From positions 1 to 64,000 of the forward strand of contig JADBXP010000012.1 of the NCBI GenBank assembly GCA_020403455.1: a stretch of DNA of 64,000 bases, read 5' to 3'. The position numbers and the translations under genes were made by a program. A model generated the notes under the pieces. The model had not been told where the DNA came from. It searched no databases and worked only from the letters and a program-made list of their open reading frames with translations. Of the stretch, positions 34,019-42,595 are shown piece after piece (position 1 is the first letter of the stretch; every line of letters begins with the position of its first letter). Source of the DNA: Chitinophagaceae bacterium (GTDB lineage Bacteria; Bacteroidota; Bacteroidia; Chitinophagales; Chitinophagaceae).

Positions 34019-35423
34019 CCCAGCAGTCAAGTTTGCCGGGTGTTTTCTTTTTTCCGAAGGGATGAATAGACAGCATGGCATAACCCCCTCCCCGAAGGCG
34101 AGGTTCGCGACTTAGGGGGCGGGTTATCTCAAAATGATGAAGTCCAACTGTCAGTGGACCGATTTTTACTGCAGCACCTGCCCAAATCTCCCCCTGTTGT
34201 GTGAGTTGAACCGGCAGGAATACCCCAAGACCCCTGCTCTCCCAGCGGGGTGTGATGCCCAGCAAATTATTTTCTCTTGTTCTCCAATGTCTGGAATTGG
34301 CATCAGATAGCAGGTTCAGGCTGAGATTGGTATTTACAAAGATTCCCTTGTAAATTCTTTTATCAAAATTGATGATGAGCTTGGTGGGAAGACTTACTCT
34401 GAATATCCCTGTATAGGGATTGATGGATGTAAACAAGGTACTGACTGAATCTACCAATGAGGAAAGATCGGGGGCGCCGGTTAATTTGTTTTCTAACATT
34501 CCATCGGTAATCGGATAAATTGGATCTCCCCAGCTGCGGGAAGAACCTGCATACTGGAATCGATTCACCCCCAGGTCCATCAGACTGATGCCCACTTTCC
34601 AGTTATAGCGAAGTAATTTTTTTTCCTCGTCGTCCTCGTCACCATCCTCGCCGTCTTCCCACCGAATGTATTCAGCGCCCCAACTAAGTCCCAGAGAGGT
34701 TTTGGATTGGTTCATTACATCTTTGAAGCTATTGATACTGATGGAGGGATCATAAACGGAAGAGAGTCCGAATCGACCGCTGCCTCCTGAAAAAACATAA
34801 GCTGTATCGGGTGGGTTGGTAAATTCCTGGAAAGTAATTTGGCGCATTTGGAAAAAAGCAGCTGACATGCCTTTCATAATCTGGAGGGTAACTCCGGCAC
34901 TAAGTCTGCCGCTCTTGTTAGACATCAATACACCCGAGACATTGATATCTCCCTGAAGCCATCCCTGGTGTAAGATATGGCCACCGATAGAAGGTGTAGT
35001 TCTGTTGTCTTGCAGAAAGCTAAATAGGCTGGTAGTAGTATCTACAATATTGACCGGTTGTGTGCGGTAATGATTATAAGTTCTGGCCCTGATACCCGCA
35101 CTCACTGCCAATCGTGGGGAGAGTTTTACCATGAAATTCAACAATCCAAGATCCAAATTACCGTGAATCTGGTGACGCAGCAATCCCGGACGCACCCTGA
35201 AGCTGGAGCTATCTGCCCACAAATGATTGCTAAAGAGTGATAGCTGAACTCCCATAGGAGCGACTTCCCAATTATATGCCCCTAAAACAGGAGATGCTGG
35301 ATTGTTAAATCTTGCACTGCTTCCTGCAAACGGTGAGCCATGTAAGGCGTGATAGCTTTGTGCACGTAACACTTCACCACAAATGAGGAACAACAACAAG
35401 TATAGAAAAAATTTGCGGGACAT
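34011..35423 (-). CDS. DUF5723-like outer-membrane beta-barrel protein
   Basis: About 470 residues from the ATG at 35423, which begins the signal peptide (M-S-R-K-F-F-L-Y-L, cleavage near LRAQS). An in-frame start at 35528 would add 35 residues with no signal character and is unlikely. The mature protein is rich in alternating strands and aromatic residues, as in the DUF5723/PorV-like outer-membrane barrels of Bacteroidota. A very acidic patch (EDGEDGDEDDEE, near residue 270) lies in a probable loop and could bind cations. Function unknown. Confidence 0.75.
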   Translation of the reverse strand: MSRKFFLYLLLFLICGEVLRAQSYHALHGSPFAGSSARFNNPASPVLGAYNWEVAPMGVQLSLFSNHLWADSSSFRVRPGLLRHQIHGNLDLGLLNFMVKLSPRLAVSAGIRARTYNHYRTQPVNIVDTTTSLFSFLQDNRTTPSIGGHILHQGWLQGDINVSGVLMSNKSGRLSAGVTLQIMKGMSAAFFQMRQITFQEFTNPPDTAYVFSGGSGRFGLSSVYDPSISINSFKDVMNQSKTSLGLSWGAEYIRWEDGEDGDEDDEEKKLLRYNWKVGISLMDLGVNRFQYAGSSRSWGDPIYPITDGMLENKLTGAPDLSSLVDSVSTLFTSINPYTGIFRVSLPTKLIINFDKRIYKGIFVNTNLSLNLLSDANSRHWRTRENNLLGITPRWESRGLGVFLPVQLTQQGEIWAGAAVKIGPLTVGLHHFEITRPLSREPRLRGGGYAMLSIHPFGKKKTPGKLDCWEN

Positions 35424-36025
35424 TAAAAATGGCAGATTGTATTTCCTATAAATTGAGTTGAGTTGATATAGGAAGAGCTGTATTGTTGAAAATGAATTTT
35501 GCTTACAAATAAAGGGAGAATTCTGCATTTGGTGAAGGTTTTCATAGATTCTAACATGCTATTCACTCATATCGGATCATAGAAGTGACATGATTTTTTC
35601 TTGGTGAATAGACAAGGATGGTTCTGATAGGGTTGCTGAGCTCATTTTTTGATAGGAATCTGCCTTAGGGCAGATGGATTTTTTTCAGTTTTTTTCCAAG
35701 ATGAAGTAGCATGGTTTTATCTATCTACGATACTTTTTTTGATTGGGGTGCGTATGTAGGGACTGTTAAATTGATTCAGAAGGGTAAAAAGTTCAGGTGC
35801 ACCAGCAGCTTTTGAACTGATATCAGCAAAGGGGAACTGGGTTTTTGTATTACTATTCAATAACTTAGAACATCTTTACTCCCTGCAACAAGTAAAAGAA
35901 TGACGGATTTGAGGTAAATCCGGATACACAGGTTATTAACATTTTTAATGTGAGTAAACCATTTGTTAATATTAAAGTCTAAAAGGTGCTTAAAAGACTC
36001 TACATTTACACACTTTTTTGAAGAC
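35424..36025. other. 602-bp non-coding region with two hairpins
   Basis: No ORF of credible length on either strand. It carries the leader of the leftward outer-membrane gene, a terminator-like hairpin at 35658-35685 and a second hairpin (CGGATTT at 35904-35910, AAATCCG at 35916-35922) without a T-run. The right end is the leader of the small gene at 36026. Short peptides such as one beginning at the ATG near 35622 are possible but unsupported. Confidence 0.6.
35658..35685 (+). terminator. Orphan terminator-like hairpin
   Basis: ATCTGCC (35658-35664), loop TTAG, GGCAGAT (35669-35675), then GGA and seven T residues. No rightward gene ends nearby: the nearest, the cold-shock gene, ends at 33960 and has its own terminator. 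It may mark the 3' end of a small RNA. Confidence 0.6.
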
Positions 36026-36220
36026 ATGGAATTAAAAACAAATTTGATACGGAATTCCGCTAGTAAGGGAAATGAGCAGGTTCAACGGAGAGACGAGCAA
36101 ATTAGGCGGATACTTAGTGCTGCTCAATATAAAAAATACAAGGAGGCGGAAAGAGCTGTTCAATCCGCCATCAAGGGAAATGACCAGGAAAAAATCCCCT
36201 CCCCGGCTTTGAAATCCTAA
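36026..36220 (+). CDS. Small basic hypothetical protein
   Basis: About 64 residues from the ATG at 36026. It is highly charged (many Lys, Arg, Glu, Gln) with the helical stretch RRDEQIRRILSAAQYKKYKE around residues 19-38, which resembles the C-terminal helical segment of Bacteroidota Spy/heat-shock-like proteins that end in A-Q-Y-x-K-Y. No signal peptide, so it may be a remnant or a small cytosolic protein. The longer in-frame start at 35963 begins at TTG and adds no clear feature. Confidence 0.45.
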   Translation: MELKTNLIRNSASKGNEQVQRRDEQIRRILSAAQYKKYKEAERAVQSAIKGNDQEKIPSPALKS

Positions 36221-36578
36221 ATTACAAACACTGCTGTTCCAGGTTAGTGGTCAATTTATTGGAACCATTCCATTAAGCAGCTTTAATTCCAGCGTTTGAC
36301 TATTGATTTTTTTAAATCTAGTTGCATTTTCCAGATTCATTTCGGTAGAAATACTTTTTCATTAAAGGCAAAAAAAATCCCCTGTAGAAACAGGGGAGAT
36401 TTACGATTGCTTGCTTATAAAAACCAAAAAACGAACTAAATAATTGATTGTAAATTAGTTACTAAAAATATGAAATATATAATAATATTTATTAATAAAT
36501 GTATATTTCCTATTTAATACACAAATATACTAATTTAATTTGCTAAAACATTATATTAATAATTAATTAATATAATGT
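36221..36578. other. 358-bp very A/T-rich non-coding region
   Basis: No gene seen. The left part is ordinary intergenic DNA. A leftward terminator lies at 36371-36397, and from about 36420 to 36580 the sequence is extremely A/T-rich, ending in a 15-bp perfect inverted repeat at the aminotransferase stop codon. Confidence 0.6.
36371..36397 (-). terminator. Rho-independent terminator (leftward)
   Basis: TCCCCTGT (36378-36385), loop AGAA, ACAGGGGA (36390-36397); read leftward the stem is followed by eight T residues. It lies about 180 bp beyond the aminotransferase stop and probably ends that transcript. Confidence 0.75.
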
Positions 36579-36580
36579 TT
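36546..36580. repeat. 15-bp A/T-only inverted repeat at the 3' end of the aminotransferase gene
   Basis: Arms 36546-36560 and 36566-36580 are perfect inverted repeats around a 5-base AATTA centre and overlap the stop codon at 36579-36581. All but one base pair of the stem is A-T. It could fold as a weak 3'-end hairpin that protects the mRNA or be a protein-binding palindrome. Confidence 0.7.
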
Positions 36581-37772
36581 ATTTTCTACCCGGGTACACT
36601 TCCAGTGCCTTTTCCAGGCAATCCATGGCTTGGTTGATAGAGTCGCTATTCAGTACATAAGCAAGTCTTACCTCCTGTTTCCCCAATCCGGGTGTGCCAT
36701 AAAATCCGGTAGCAGGGGCCAGCATAACAGTAGCTCCCTGATGACTGAAAGATTCCAAGAGCCATTGGCAAAAAAGGTCTGAATCATCAATCGGCAATCT
36801 GGCCATGGCATAAAAAGCTCCACCCGGACAAGGACAATAAACTCCCGGCATGGCGTTAAGTCGGGCTACCAGCAGATCTCTGCGGTTACAATATTCCTTG
36901 CGGGTTTCTTCAAAATAATCTGCCGGTAAGTCGATGGCTGCTTCAGCAGCAATCTGAGCAAAGGAGGGCGGACTTAAACGAGCCTGGGCTAATTTCATTG
37001 CTGCATCCAATACTGCCTTATTCTTGGTTACCAATGCGCCTAATCTGGCACCACAAGCACTGTATCGCTTGCTGATTGTGTCCATTAAAATGACCTGATC
37101 TTCCACCCCCTTCAAATGCATCGCGCTGATTTGATTGCCCTCATAGCAAAATTCCCGGTAAGCCTCATCCGAGAACAAAAACAAAGGATAGCGCAGCAGT
37201 AAATCCCGCAGCTGTTCCATTTCTTCTGCTGTGTACAAATAACCGGTAGGATTATTCGGGTTGCAGATGATGATGGCTTTTGTACGCGGAGTAATTTTTT
37301 TCTCCAGTTCACTTATAGGCGGTAAGGCAAAACCAGTATCTATGTAGGAGGTTACAGGCACTACCTTCACACCTGCGGCTATAGCAAATCCATTGTAATT
37401 GGCGTAGAAGGGTTCCGGAATGATTACCTCATCTCCCGGATCGAGACAAGCGAGCATGCCAAATAAAATCGCCTCGCTTCCTCCTGTTGTTACAATTATT
37501 TCACTTGCCGTAATGTTTATTCCAACTGTCTTGTAATATTCAGTCAATTTTTGCCTATATGATTCATTGCCGGCACTATGGCTGTATTCTAGTACCCGGA
37601 AATCGATATTCCTGACCGCATCCATCATTGACTGGGGGGTGGCAATATCCGGTTGGCCGATGTTTAGGTGAAAAACCTTGGTACCTCTTTTTTTAGCTGC
37701 TTCAGCAAAGGGTACTAATTTTCTGATAGGTGAGGGGGGCATCAATTGTCCCCGTTGACTGATGGTTGGCAT
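36579..37772 (-). CDS. PLP-dependent aminotransferase, class I/II (aspartate-type)
   Basis: A 397-residue fold-type I aminotransferase. Visible: the N-terminal FHLNIGQPDI, the cofactor-contacting TTGGSEA near 112, CNPNNPTG near 170, the SDEAY motif near 203 and the lysine in S-K-R-Y-S near 237 that binds PLP. Substrate is probably aspartate or another amino acid with 2-oxoglutarate. It is a single gene, bracketed by leftward terminators upstream (37817) and downstream (36371). Confidence 0.93.
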   Translation of the reverse strand: MPTISQRGQLMPPSPIRKLVPFAEAAKKRGTKVFHLNIGQPDIATPQSMMDAVRNIDFRVLEYSHSAGNESYRQKLTEYYKTVGINITASEIIVTTGGSEAILFGMLACLDPGDEVIIPEPFYANYNGFAIAAGVKVVPVTSYIDTGFALPPISELEKKITPRTKAIIICNPNNPTGYLYTAEEMEQLRDLLLRYPLFLFSDEAYREFCYEGNQISAMHLKGVEDQVILMDTISKRYSACGARLGALVTKNKAVLDAAMKLAQARLSPPSFAQIAAEAAIDLPADYFEETRKEYCNRRDLLVARLNAMPGVYCPCPGGAFYAMARLPIDDSDLFCQWLLESFSHQGATVMLAPATGFYGTPGLGKQEVRLAYVLNSDSINQAMDCLEKALEVYPGRK

Positions 37773-37816
37773 GGTGCAAAGATAAATCTACTTCATTGGT
37801 CACTCCAAAAAACAAA

Positions 37817-37842
37817 AAAGCGCAGTTGGTAAACCGCGCTTT
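37817..37842 (-). terminator. Rho-independent terminator of the DUF1573 pair
   Basis: AAAGCGC (37817-37823) pairs with GCGCTTT (37836-37842), with a GGT-aa-ACC top helix and an AGTT bulge. Read leftward a T-rich tract follows. It separates the DUF1573 genes from the aminotransferase. Confidence 0.75.
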
Positions 37843-37866
37843 ACAATTCGATTAAATTAACAACAT

Positions 37867-38241
37867 TTATTTCTTTTCCTGAATTACCTCCCCATCAATG
37901 GTCAGGATATAGGGTGATGCTATGCCGGCAAATTTAACAGTGATGTTTTTCTTGAAGCTACCGGCGGTTTCGGAATTGAACGTTACTTTAATTTCACTGG
38001 TCTTCCCCTTTAAAATAGCGCCTTTCGCATGTTCCGGTGAGGTACAACCACACTCTGCAGTAGCTGTTTCAATTACAACTGGGCGGGAAGAAGTATTGGT
38101 GAAAATAAAAGTGTGTGTTACTGGCACATGCTGTTTGATCTTACCAAAAGAATGCGTTTTTTCTGCGAAAGTAACTTCCGTTTGTGCTTGCACAAATGTG
38201 GCTACACCCAGGAAAAATAGCAAGGATAAAAAATTTTTCAT
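37867..38241 (-). CDS. Exported DUF1573 protein
   Basis: A 124-residue protein with a signal peptide (cleavage after about residue 19, FVQAQ) and one immunoglobulin-like DUF1573 domain: F-G-K-I-K-Q-H-V-P-V-T-H-T-F, then TAECGCTSPEH (the conserved C-G-C-T). The family is abundant in Bacteroidota and its role is unknown, probably in the envelope. It lies 17 bp downstream of a second, longer DUF1573 gene, and both end at the terminator at 37817. Confidence 0.9.
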   Translation of the reverse strand: MKNFLSLLFFLGVATFVQAQTEVTFAEKTHSFGKIKQHVPVTHTFIFTNTSSRPVVIETATAECGCTSPEHAKGAILKGKTSEIKVTFNSETAGSFKKNITVKFAGIASPYILTIDGEVIQEKK

Positions 38242-38258
38242 CGCTTTCTAGAGTCGTA

Positions 38259-38708
38259 TTATTGTTTAACTGGATTCGCTGATTGAGCCGGAGCGGGCTC
38301 CTGCTTGGGTTGAACGCCAACGCCGGTTAACATGATGGTTTGAGTCATGTCATGATCAAAATAAATAGTAGTTATCTTACCATAAGAACCCGCTTGTCCA
38401 CCATTATAACTGATAGCAACTTTTACTGTTTGTCCGGGGCCAAATCGTTGGTTGGGAGTAAAGTTCGGTGTAGTGCAGCCGCAGCCTGCTTTCGCATTCA
38501 ACAGAGTTACCGTGTCTTTGCTGATATTTTTGATTTCTACCACAAAATCAACCGGAACACCTACAGGGCGCTCACCTGCATTGAAATTGGTATTAGTAAT
38601 TTCCAATACTTTGCTGATTTCCCATTTTGGGGCCTCATTTGTTTGGTCTTGTGCTTGAACAAGCTGAAAACTCAGCAGGCAAACAAATGCTACAAATAGC
38701 TTTTTCAT
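38259..38708 (-). CDS. Exported DUF1573 protein (paralogue)
   Basis: A 149-residue DUF1573 protein with a signal peptide (cleavage near LVQAQ, residue 19), the A-G-C-G-C-T-T-P motif near residue 75 and a Pro/Ala/Gln-rich C-terminus. It is the first gene of a two-gene leftward operon with the 124-residue paralogue, presumably a local duplication that has diverged. The 197 bp to the divergent dehydrogenase gene hold both promoters. Confidence 0.9.
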   Translation of the reverse strand: MKKLFVAFVCLLSFQLVQAQDQTNEAPKWEISKVLEITNTNFNAGERPVGVPVDFVVEIKNISKDTVTLLNAKAGCGCTTPNFTPNQRFGPGQTVKVAISYNGGQAGSYGKITTIYFDHDMTQTIMLTGVGVQPKQEPAPAQSANPVKQ

Positions 38709-38905
38709 AAGAAGTAATTTATAAGTTAAAATTAATCAAATACGCGTGTTTTGGCAAATACAAGTCCGTTTCAAGCTTATTTGGCACCAATTTTAACAAT
38801 TCAAAGACCCCTCATCCTGCAGCTTCGTTGCCCGGTTAACCTGATTTTATGCACTTGTTTTGTTTTTCCCCCTTGCTATTCCTTCTGTAGTGCTAAATTT
38901 GCGGC

Positions 38906-41296
38906 ATGGAACAAGCCCTTTCTCAGGAGCAGGTTGATAGTAAAATGTCGTACGAGTCATTCAGGCAAGCAATACTGGATGACTATCGAATGGCAGTGAT
39001 CAGTCGTGAGGTAAGTTTACTGGGTCGCAGGGAAGTACTTACCGGTAAAGGGAAGTTTGGCATTTTTGGGGATGGCAAAGAAGTTGCCCAAATTGCAGCT
39101 GCCAAGTTTTTTCAGCCGGGAGATTTCAGAGCAGGATATTACAGGGATCAAACCTTTATGCTCGCAGCAGGCATCACCAATGTGCAACAGTTTTTTGCAC
39201 AACTCTACGGAGATCCTGATCCGAACCATGATCCGTTCAGTGCAGGCAGACAAATGGATGCGCATTTTTCTACACCAGTAACAGATGAAGCAGGTAATTG
39301 GCTGGATCTCATCCATCAAAAAAATAGTTCTTCCGATATGGCGCCTACCGCTTCTCAAATGCCGAGAGCGGTTGGTTTGGCACTTGCTTCTAAATTATTC
39401 CGGAATGCGAATCGTCCTGATATTTTTGGTCACCTGAGTCAGGCAGGAAATGAAGTATGTTTTTGTACCATTGGCGACGCCAGTACCTCTGAAGGTCATT
39501 TCTGGGAGGCAGTGAATGCTGCGGGTGTACTTCAAATACCTCTGGCTGTATTTGTTTGGGATGATGGTTATGGTATCTCCGTTCCTACCCGCTTTCAGAC
39601 GACCAAAGGTTCGATCTCGGAAGCACTGCGGGGCATGGAAAAAGAGGAAGGAACCAATGGCATCCGCATTTATAAAGTAAAGGCATGGGATTATGCCGGC
39701 ATGTGTGAGGTATTTGAATCTGCCATCCGACAATTGCGCATTGATCATGTACCTGTTTTATTTCATGTACAGGAAGTTACACAACCTCAAGGTCATTCTA
39801 CCAGTGGTAGCCACGAAAGATATAAGCCCACAGAAAGGTTGGAATGGGAACGTGAATGGGATTGCAATAAAAAAATGAAAGAATGGCTGTTGATGTGTGA
39901 GTTGGCAACAGCTGATGAAATTGCTGCTATAGAATCTGAAGCACGTGAGCATGTGAAAGAGAGCAGAATACAGGCATGGGAATCTTACCAGGCGCCCATC
40001 CGAGAATTGGCCGATCGGGCAGCCGATCTCATCCGATCTACGATTACCAATGACATGCAGGTGTATCAGCAACTGCAACAATTGGCAACGCAACTGAGTT
40101 CCTCTTCTGATCTGCTGAGAAGAGATGTACTTCGTTCTGTTCACCTGGCCATGGAAATGGCACCCAACTCCCCCAGCTTTGACGAGTTACAATCTTTCCT
40201 GAAGGAATGGGAACCGGTTCACAAAGATTTGTACAATTCATATCTCTACAACGAGGGTCCTCGTCGCACGTTGGCTGTTCCGCCAGTGTCTGCCCGATTT
40301 TCACCCGATTCACCGGTCATCAATGGATACGAGGTTCTGAACAGGTACTTCGATCAGCTACTGGCCAGTAACCCATTTGTGTATGCATTCGGTGAAGATG
40401 TTGGCAAAATTGGAGATGTGAACCAGGGCTTTGCCGGACTTCAGGAAAAGCATGGTGTTGACCGTGTATCTGATACGGGAATCCGGGAACTAACCATCGT
40501 TGGTCAGGCCATTGGACTTTCCTTGCGCGGACTTCGCCCGATTGCAGAAATACAATACCTGGATTATGTGTTGTATGCATTGCAGACCTTGAGTGACGAT
40601 GTGGCAACGGTACATTACCGCACAGTGGGAAAACAAAGTTATCCCTTGATCATCCGCACCCGCGGTCATCGGTTGGAAGGGATCTGGCATACAGGCTCAC
40701 CCATGGGAATGATGATACATGCGTTGAGAGGAATGTACCTCTGTGTTCCCCGTAACATGGTGCAAGCGATGGGCATGTACAATACACTATTGCAAGCCAA
40801 TGACCCCGCTATTATAGTTGAATGCCTGAATGGATATCGACTCAAAGAAAAAATGCCCGATAATCCATTGGAGTTTCGGGTAGCACTAGGTATTCCGGAA
40901 GTGATTCGGCAGGGGGACGATGTAACGATTGTTTCCTATGGTTCTACGCTCCGTATTGTTGAAGATGCTGCAGAAAGGCTGAATCGAATGGGCATATCCT
41001 GTGAGATTATTGATGTACAGACATTATTGCCTTTTGATATCCACCACCAGATCATTGAATCTTTGAAAAAGACTAGCCGGCTTTTATTGGTAGATGAAGA
41101 TGTGCCCGGAGGAGCAACCGGCTTCATGCTCTCCAAGATCATGGAAGAACAGCAGGCTTTTCGTTACTTGGATGTGGCTCCTCGTTCCTTGACTGCGAAG
41201 GAGCACAGAACCGGATACGGAAGTGATGGTGATTATTTCGGTAAGCCCAATGCCGAACAGGTTGTCGACGTTGTATTGCAAATGATGCGGGAGTAA
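38906..41296 (+). CDS. 2-oxoacid dehydrogenase E1, alpha-beta fusion (branched-chain type)
   Basis: A 796-residue fusion of E1 alpha and beta. The alpha half (about 20-400) carries the TPP/Mg motif G-D-A-S-T (190-194) and Q-G-H-S-T-S-G-S-H phosphorylation-loop-like segment near 295; the beta half (from about 470) has FGEDVGKIGDV and R-V-S-D-T-G-I-R-E-L. It decarboxylates 2-oxoacids from branched-chain amino acids and loads the acyl group onto E2 lipoyl. The fusion is normal in Bacteroidota. E2 and E3 are not in the window. It ends 1 bp before the convergent DCC-family gene. Confidence 0.93.
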   Translation: MEQALSQEQVDSKMSYESFRQAILDDYRMAVISREVSLLGRREVLTGKGKFGIFGDGKEVAQIAAAKFFQPGDFRAGYYRDQTFMLAAGITNVQQFFAQLYGDPDPNHDPFSAGRQMDAHFSTPVTDEAGNWLDLIHQKNSSSDMAPTASQMPRAVGLALASKLFRNANRPDIFGHLSQAGNEVCFCTIGDASTSEGHFWEAVNAAGVLQIPLAVFVWDDGYGISVPTRFQTTKGSISEALRGMEKEEGTNGIRIYKVKAWDYAGMCEVFESAIRQLRIDHVPVLFHVQEVTQPQGHSTSGSHERYKPTERLEWEREWDCNKKMKEWLLMCELATADEIAAIESEAREHVKESRIQAWESYQAPIRELADRAADLIRSTITNDMQVYQQLQQLATQLSSSSDLLRRDVLRSVHLAMEMAPNSPSFDELQSFLKEWEPVHKDLYNSYLYNEGPRRTLAVPPVSARFSPDSPVINGYEVLNRYFDQLLASNPFVYAFGEDVGKIGDVNQGFAGLQEKHGVDRVSDTGIRELTIVGQAIGLSLRGLRPIAEIQYLDYVLYALQTLSDDVATVHYRTVGKQSYPLIIRTRGHRLEGIWHTGSPMGMMIHALRGMYLCVPRNMVQAMGMYNTLLQANDPAIIVECLNGYRLKEKMPDNPLEFRVALGIPEVIRQGDDVTIVSYGSTLRIVEDAAERLNRMGISCEIIDVQTLLPFDIHHQIIESLKKTSRLLLVDEDVPGGATGFMLSKIMEEQQAFRYLDVAPRSLTAKEHRTGYGSDGDYFGKPNAEQVVDVVLQMMRE

Positions 41297-41297
41297 C

Positions 41298-41753
41298 TTA
41301 TCTGTTTTCCAATTCTTCTATTGAGGCAGGAAATCTCTTCACCCATTCTTTACTGGGTACCATGCAAGTATCCGTTTTTCCCCACCAGCGATAGCGGTTT
41401 TTTGCAATAAAATTATAAACGCCATCTCTGATAAATGGGGGTACAAGTATGAAAACATAGAGCAATGGCCATAACCCGGATAATTTTTTGGCGATGCGCA
41501 ATACTGCAGTTGAGCGGTAGCTGACTTTCCCTTCCTCCCATAAAATGATACTGCCCTGGCCGTTGGCAGAGGTTATGACATCGGGAATCAGTTGATTGGC
41601 TAATCCCTCCTGAAGGGAAGCAAAGAGGAAATTCCCACCGGGATCTCTAGGTAAGATGAACTGAACTGAACGCTGACAAAGGTTGCAAACACCATCAAAA
41701 AAGACAATGCGCCTTACTTGTGTTTTGCTATTGATTGATTGGTTTTCGATCAC
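41298..41753 (-). CDS. DCC-family thiol-disulfide oxidoreductase-like protein (DUF393)
   Basis: A 151-residue protein with the family start V-F-F-D-G-V-C-N-L-C (Cys23, Cys26), which forms the D-x-x-C-x-x-C redox motif, and the later YRSTAVLRI and the W-P-L-L-Y segment. The family is thioredoxin-like but poorly characterised. It lies 24 bp downstream of yebC and is probably co-transcribed with it. Substrate unknown. Confidence 0.9.
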   Translation of the reverse strand: MIENQSINSKTQVRRIVFFDGVCNLCQRSVQFILPRDPGGNFLFASLQEGLANQLIPDVITSANGQGSIILWEEGKVSYRSTAVLRIAKKLSGLWPLLYVFILVPPFIRDGVYNFIAKNRYRWWGKTDTCMVPSKEWVKRFPASIEELENR

Positions 41754-41777
41754 CCGTTATTTAAAAAACTACTGAGC

Positions 41778-42500
41778 TTAACCCATGTTGTGAAACACTT
41801 TGTTCACGTCGTCGTCTTGTTCCAGTCGCTCAATCAACTTACTTACTTCTTCTGCCTGTTCATCGGTAACGGGAACTGTGTTTTGGGGAATCCATTCTAA
41901 TTCCGCACTAATGGGCGTAATACCCCGGTCTTCCAATCCTTTTTGAAGTTTTCCAAAATCAACAAATTGACAACGCAAGACCACTACGGGTTTGTTTTGT
42001 TCATCTACACTTTCTCCCATTTCTTCCAAACCAACATCTATCAACTCAAGTTCTAACTCTTCTGTATTCAATCCTTCGGGCTTTAATTTGAAAACGCCCA
42101 TCTTATTGAACTGAAAGCTTACGCTGCCGGTGGTACCCATGGCTCCGTTTCCCTTGTTGAAATGACTTTTTACGTTGGCAACAGTTCTCACATGGTTATC
42201 GGTGGCAGTTTCTACGAGTATGGCAACACCATGTGGACCATAACCTTCGTATAATATTTCCTCGTAGTTGGTTGTATCTTTTCCGGATGCCCGCTTGATG
42301 GCAGCTTCCACCCGGTCTTTGGGCATACCCACGCTACGGGCATTCTGGAAGCAGCGACGCAGGGCAGGATTGGTGGCTGGGTCGGGACCTCCGGCTTTAA
42401 CGGCAATAACGATTTCCTTCCCGATGCGGGTAAATTGCTTCGCCATGCGGTCCCAGCGGGCAAACATGGTGGCTTTTCTTACTTCAAATATGCGACCCAT
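41778..42500 (-). CDS. yebC: YebC/PmpR-family protein
   Basis: A 240-residue YebC homologue. The N-terminus is the familiar [20 protein letters not shown], followed by [14 protein letters not shown] and the central [18 protein letters not shown]. The family was long annotated as a transcriptional regulator; more recent work on YebC-type proteins links them to translation of difficult peptide sequences. Length and three-domain layout are complete. The DCC-family gene follows by 24 bp on the same strand. The start at 42500 gives the conserved [10 protein letters not shown]-terminus. Confidence 0.95.
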   Translation of the reverse strand: MGRIFEVRKATMFARWDRMAKQFTRIGKEIVIAVKAGGPDPATNPALRRCFQNARSVGMPKDRVEAAIKRASGKDTTNYEEILYEGYGPHGVAILVETATDNHVRTVANVKSHFNKGNGAMGTTGSVSFQFNKMGVFKLKPEGLNTEELELELIDVGLEEMGESVDEQNKPVVVLRCQFVDFGKLQKGLEDRGITPISAELEWIPQNTVPVTDEQAEEVSKLIERLEQDDDVNKVFHNMG

Positions 42501-42546
42501 AATGCAGATTTATTTGCGGTGCAAATGTAAGCAAATCAATAAAAAA

Positions 42547-42572
42547 AGCCGATGGTTGTTGTACCACCGGCT
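42547..42572 (-). terminator. Rho-independent terminator of the amino-acid permease
   Basis: AGCCG-A-TGGT (42547-42556) pairs with ACCA-C-CGGCT (42563-42572) around a TGTTGT loop; read leftward a run of T residues follows. It lies 24 bp past the permease stop and before yebC. Confidence 0.85.
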
Positions 42573-42595
42573 CTCATTTTAAAAAATTGAGGTAA

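Noticed and set aside
34011..35528. Longer start of the outer-membrane protein at 35528
   Set aside because: The signal peptide begins at the ATG at 35423; the extra 35 residues have no signal character.
36026..36220. Toxin or antitoxin gene
   Set aside because: The small charged protein has no partner gene and no recognisable toxin or antitoxin fold.
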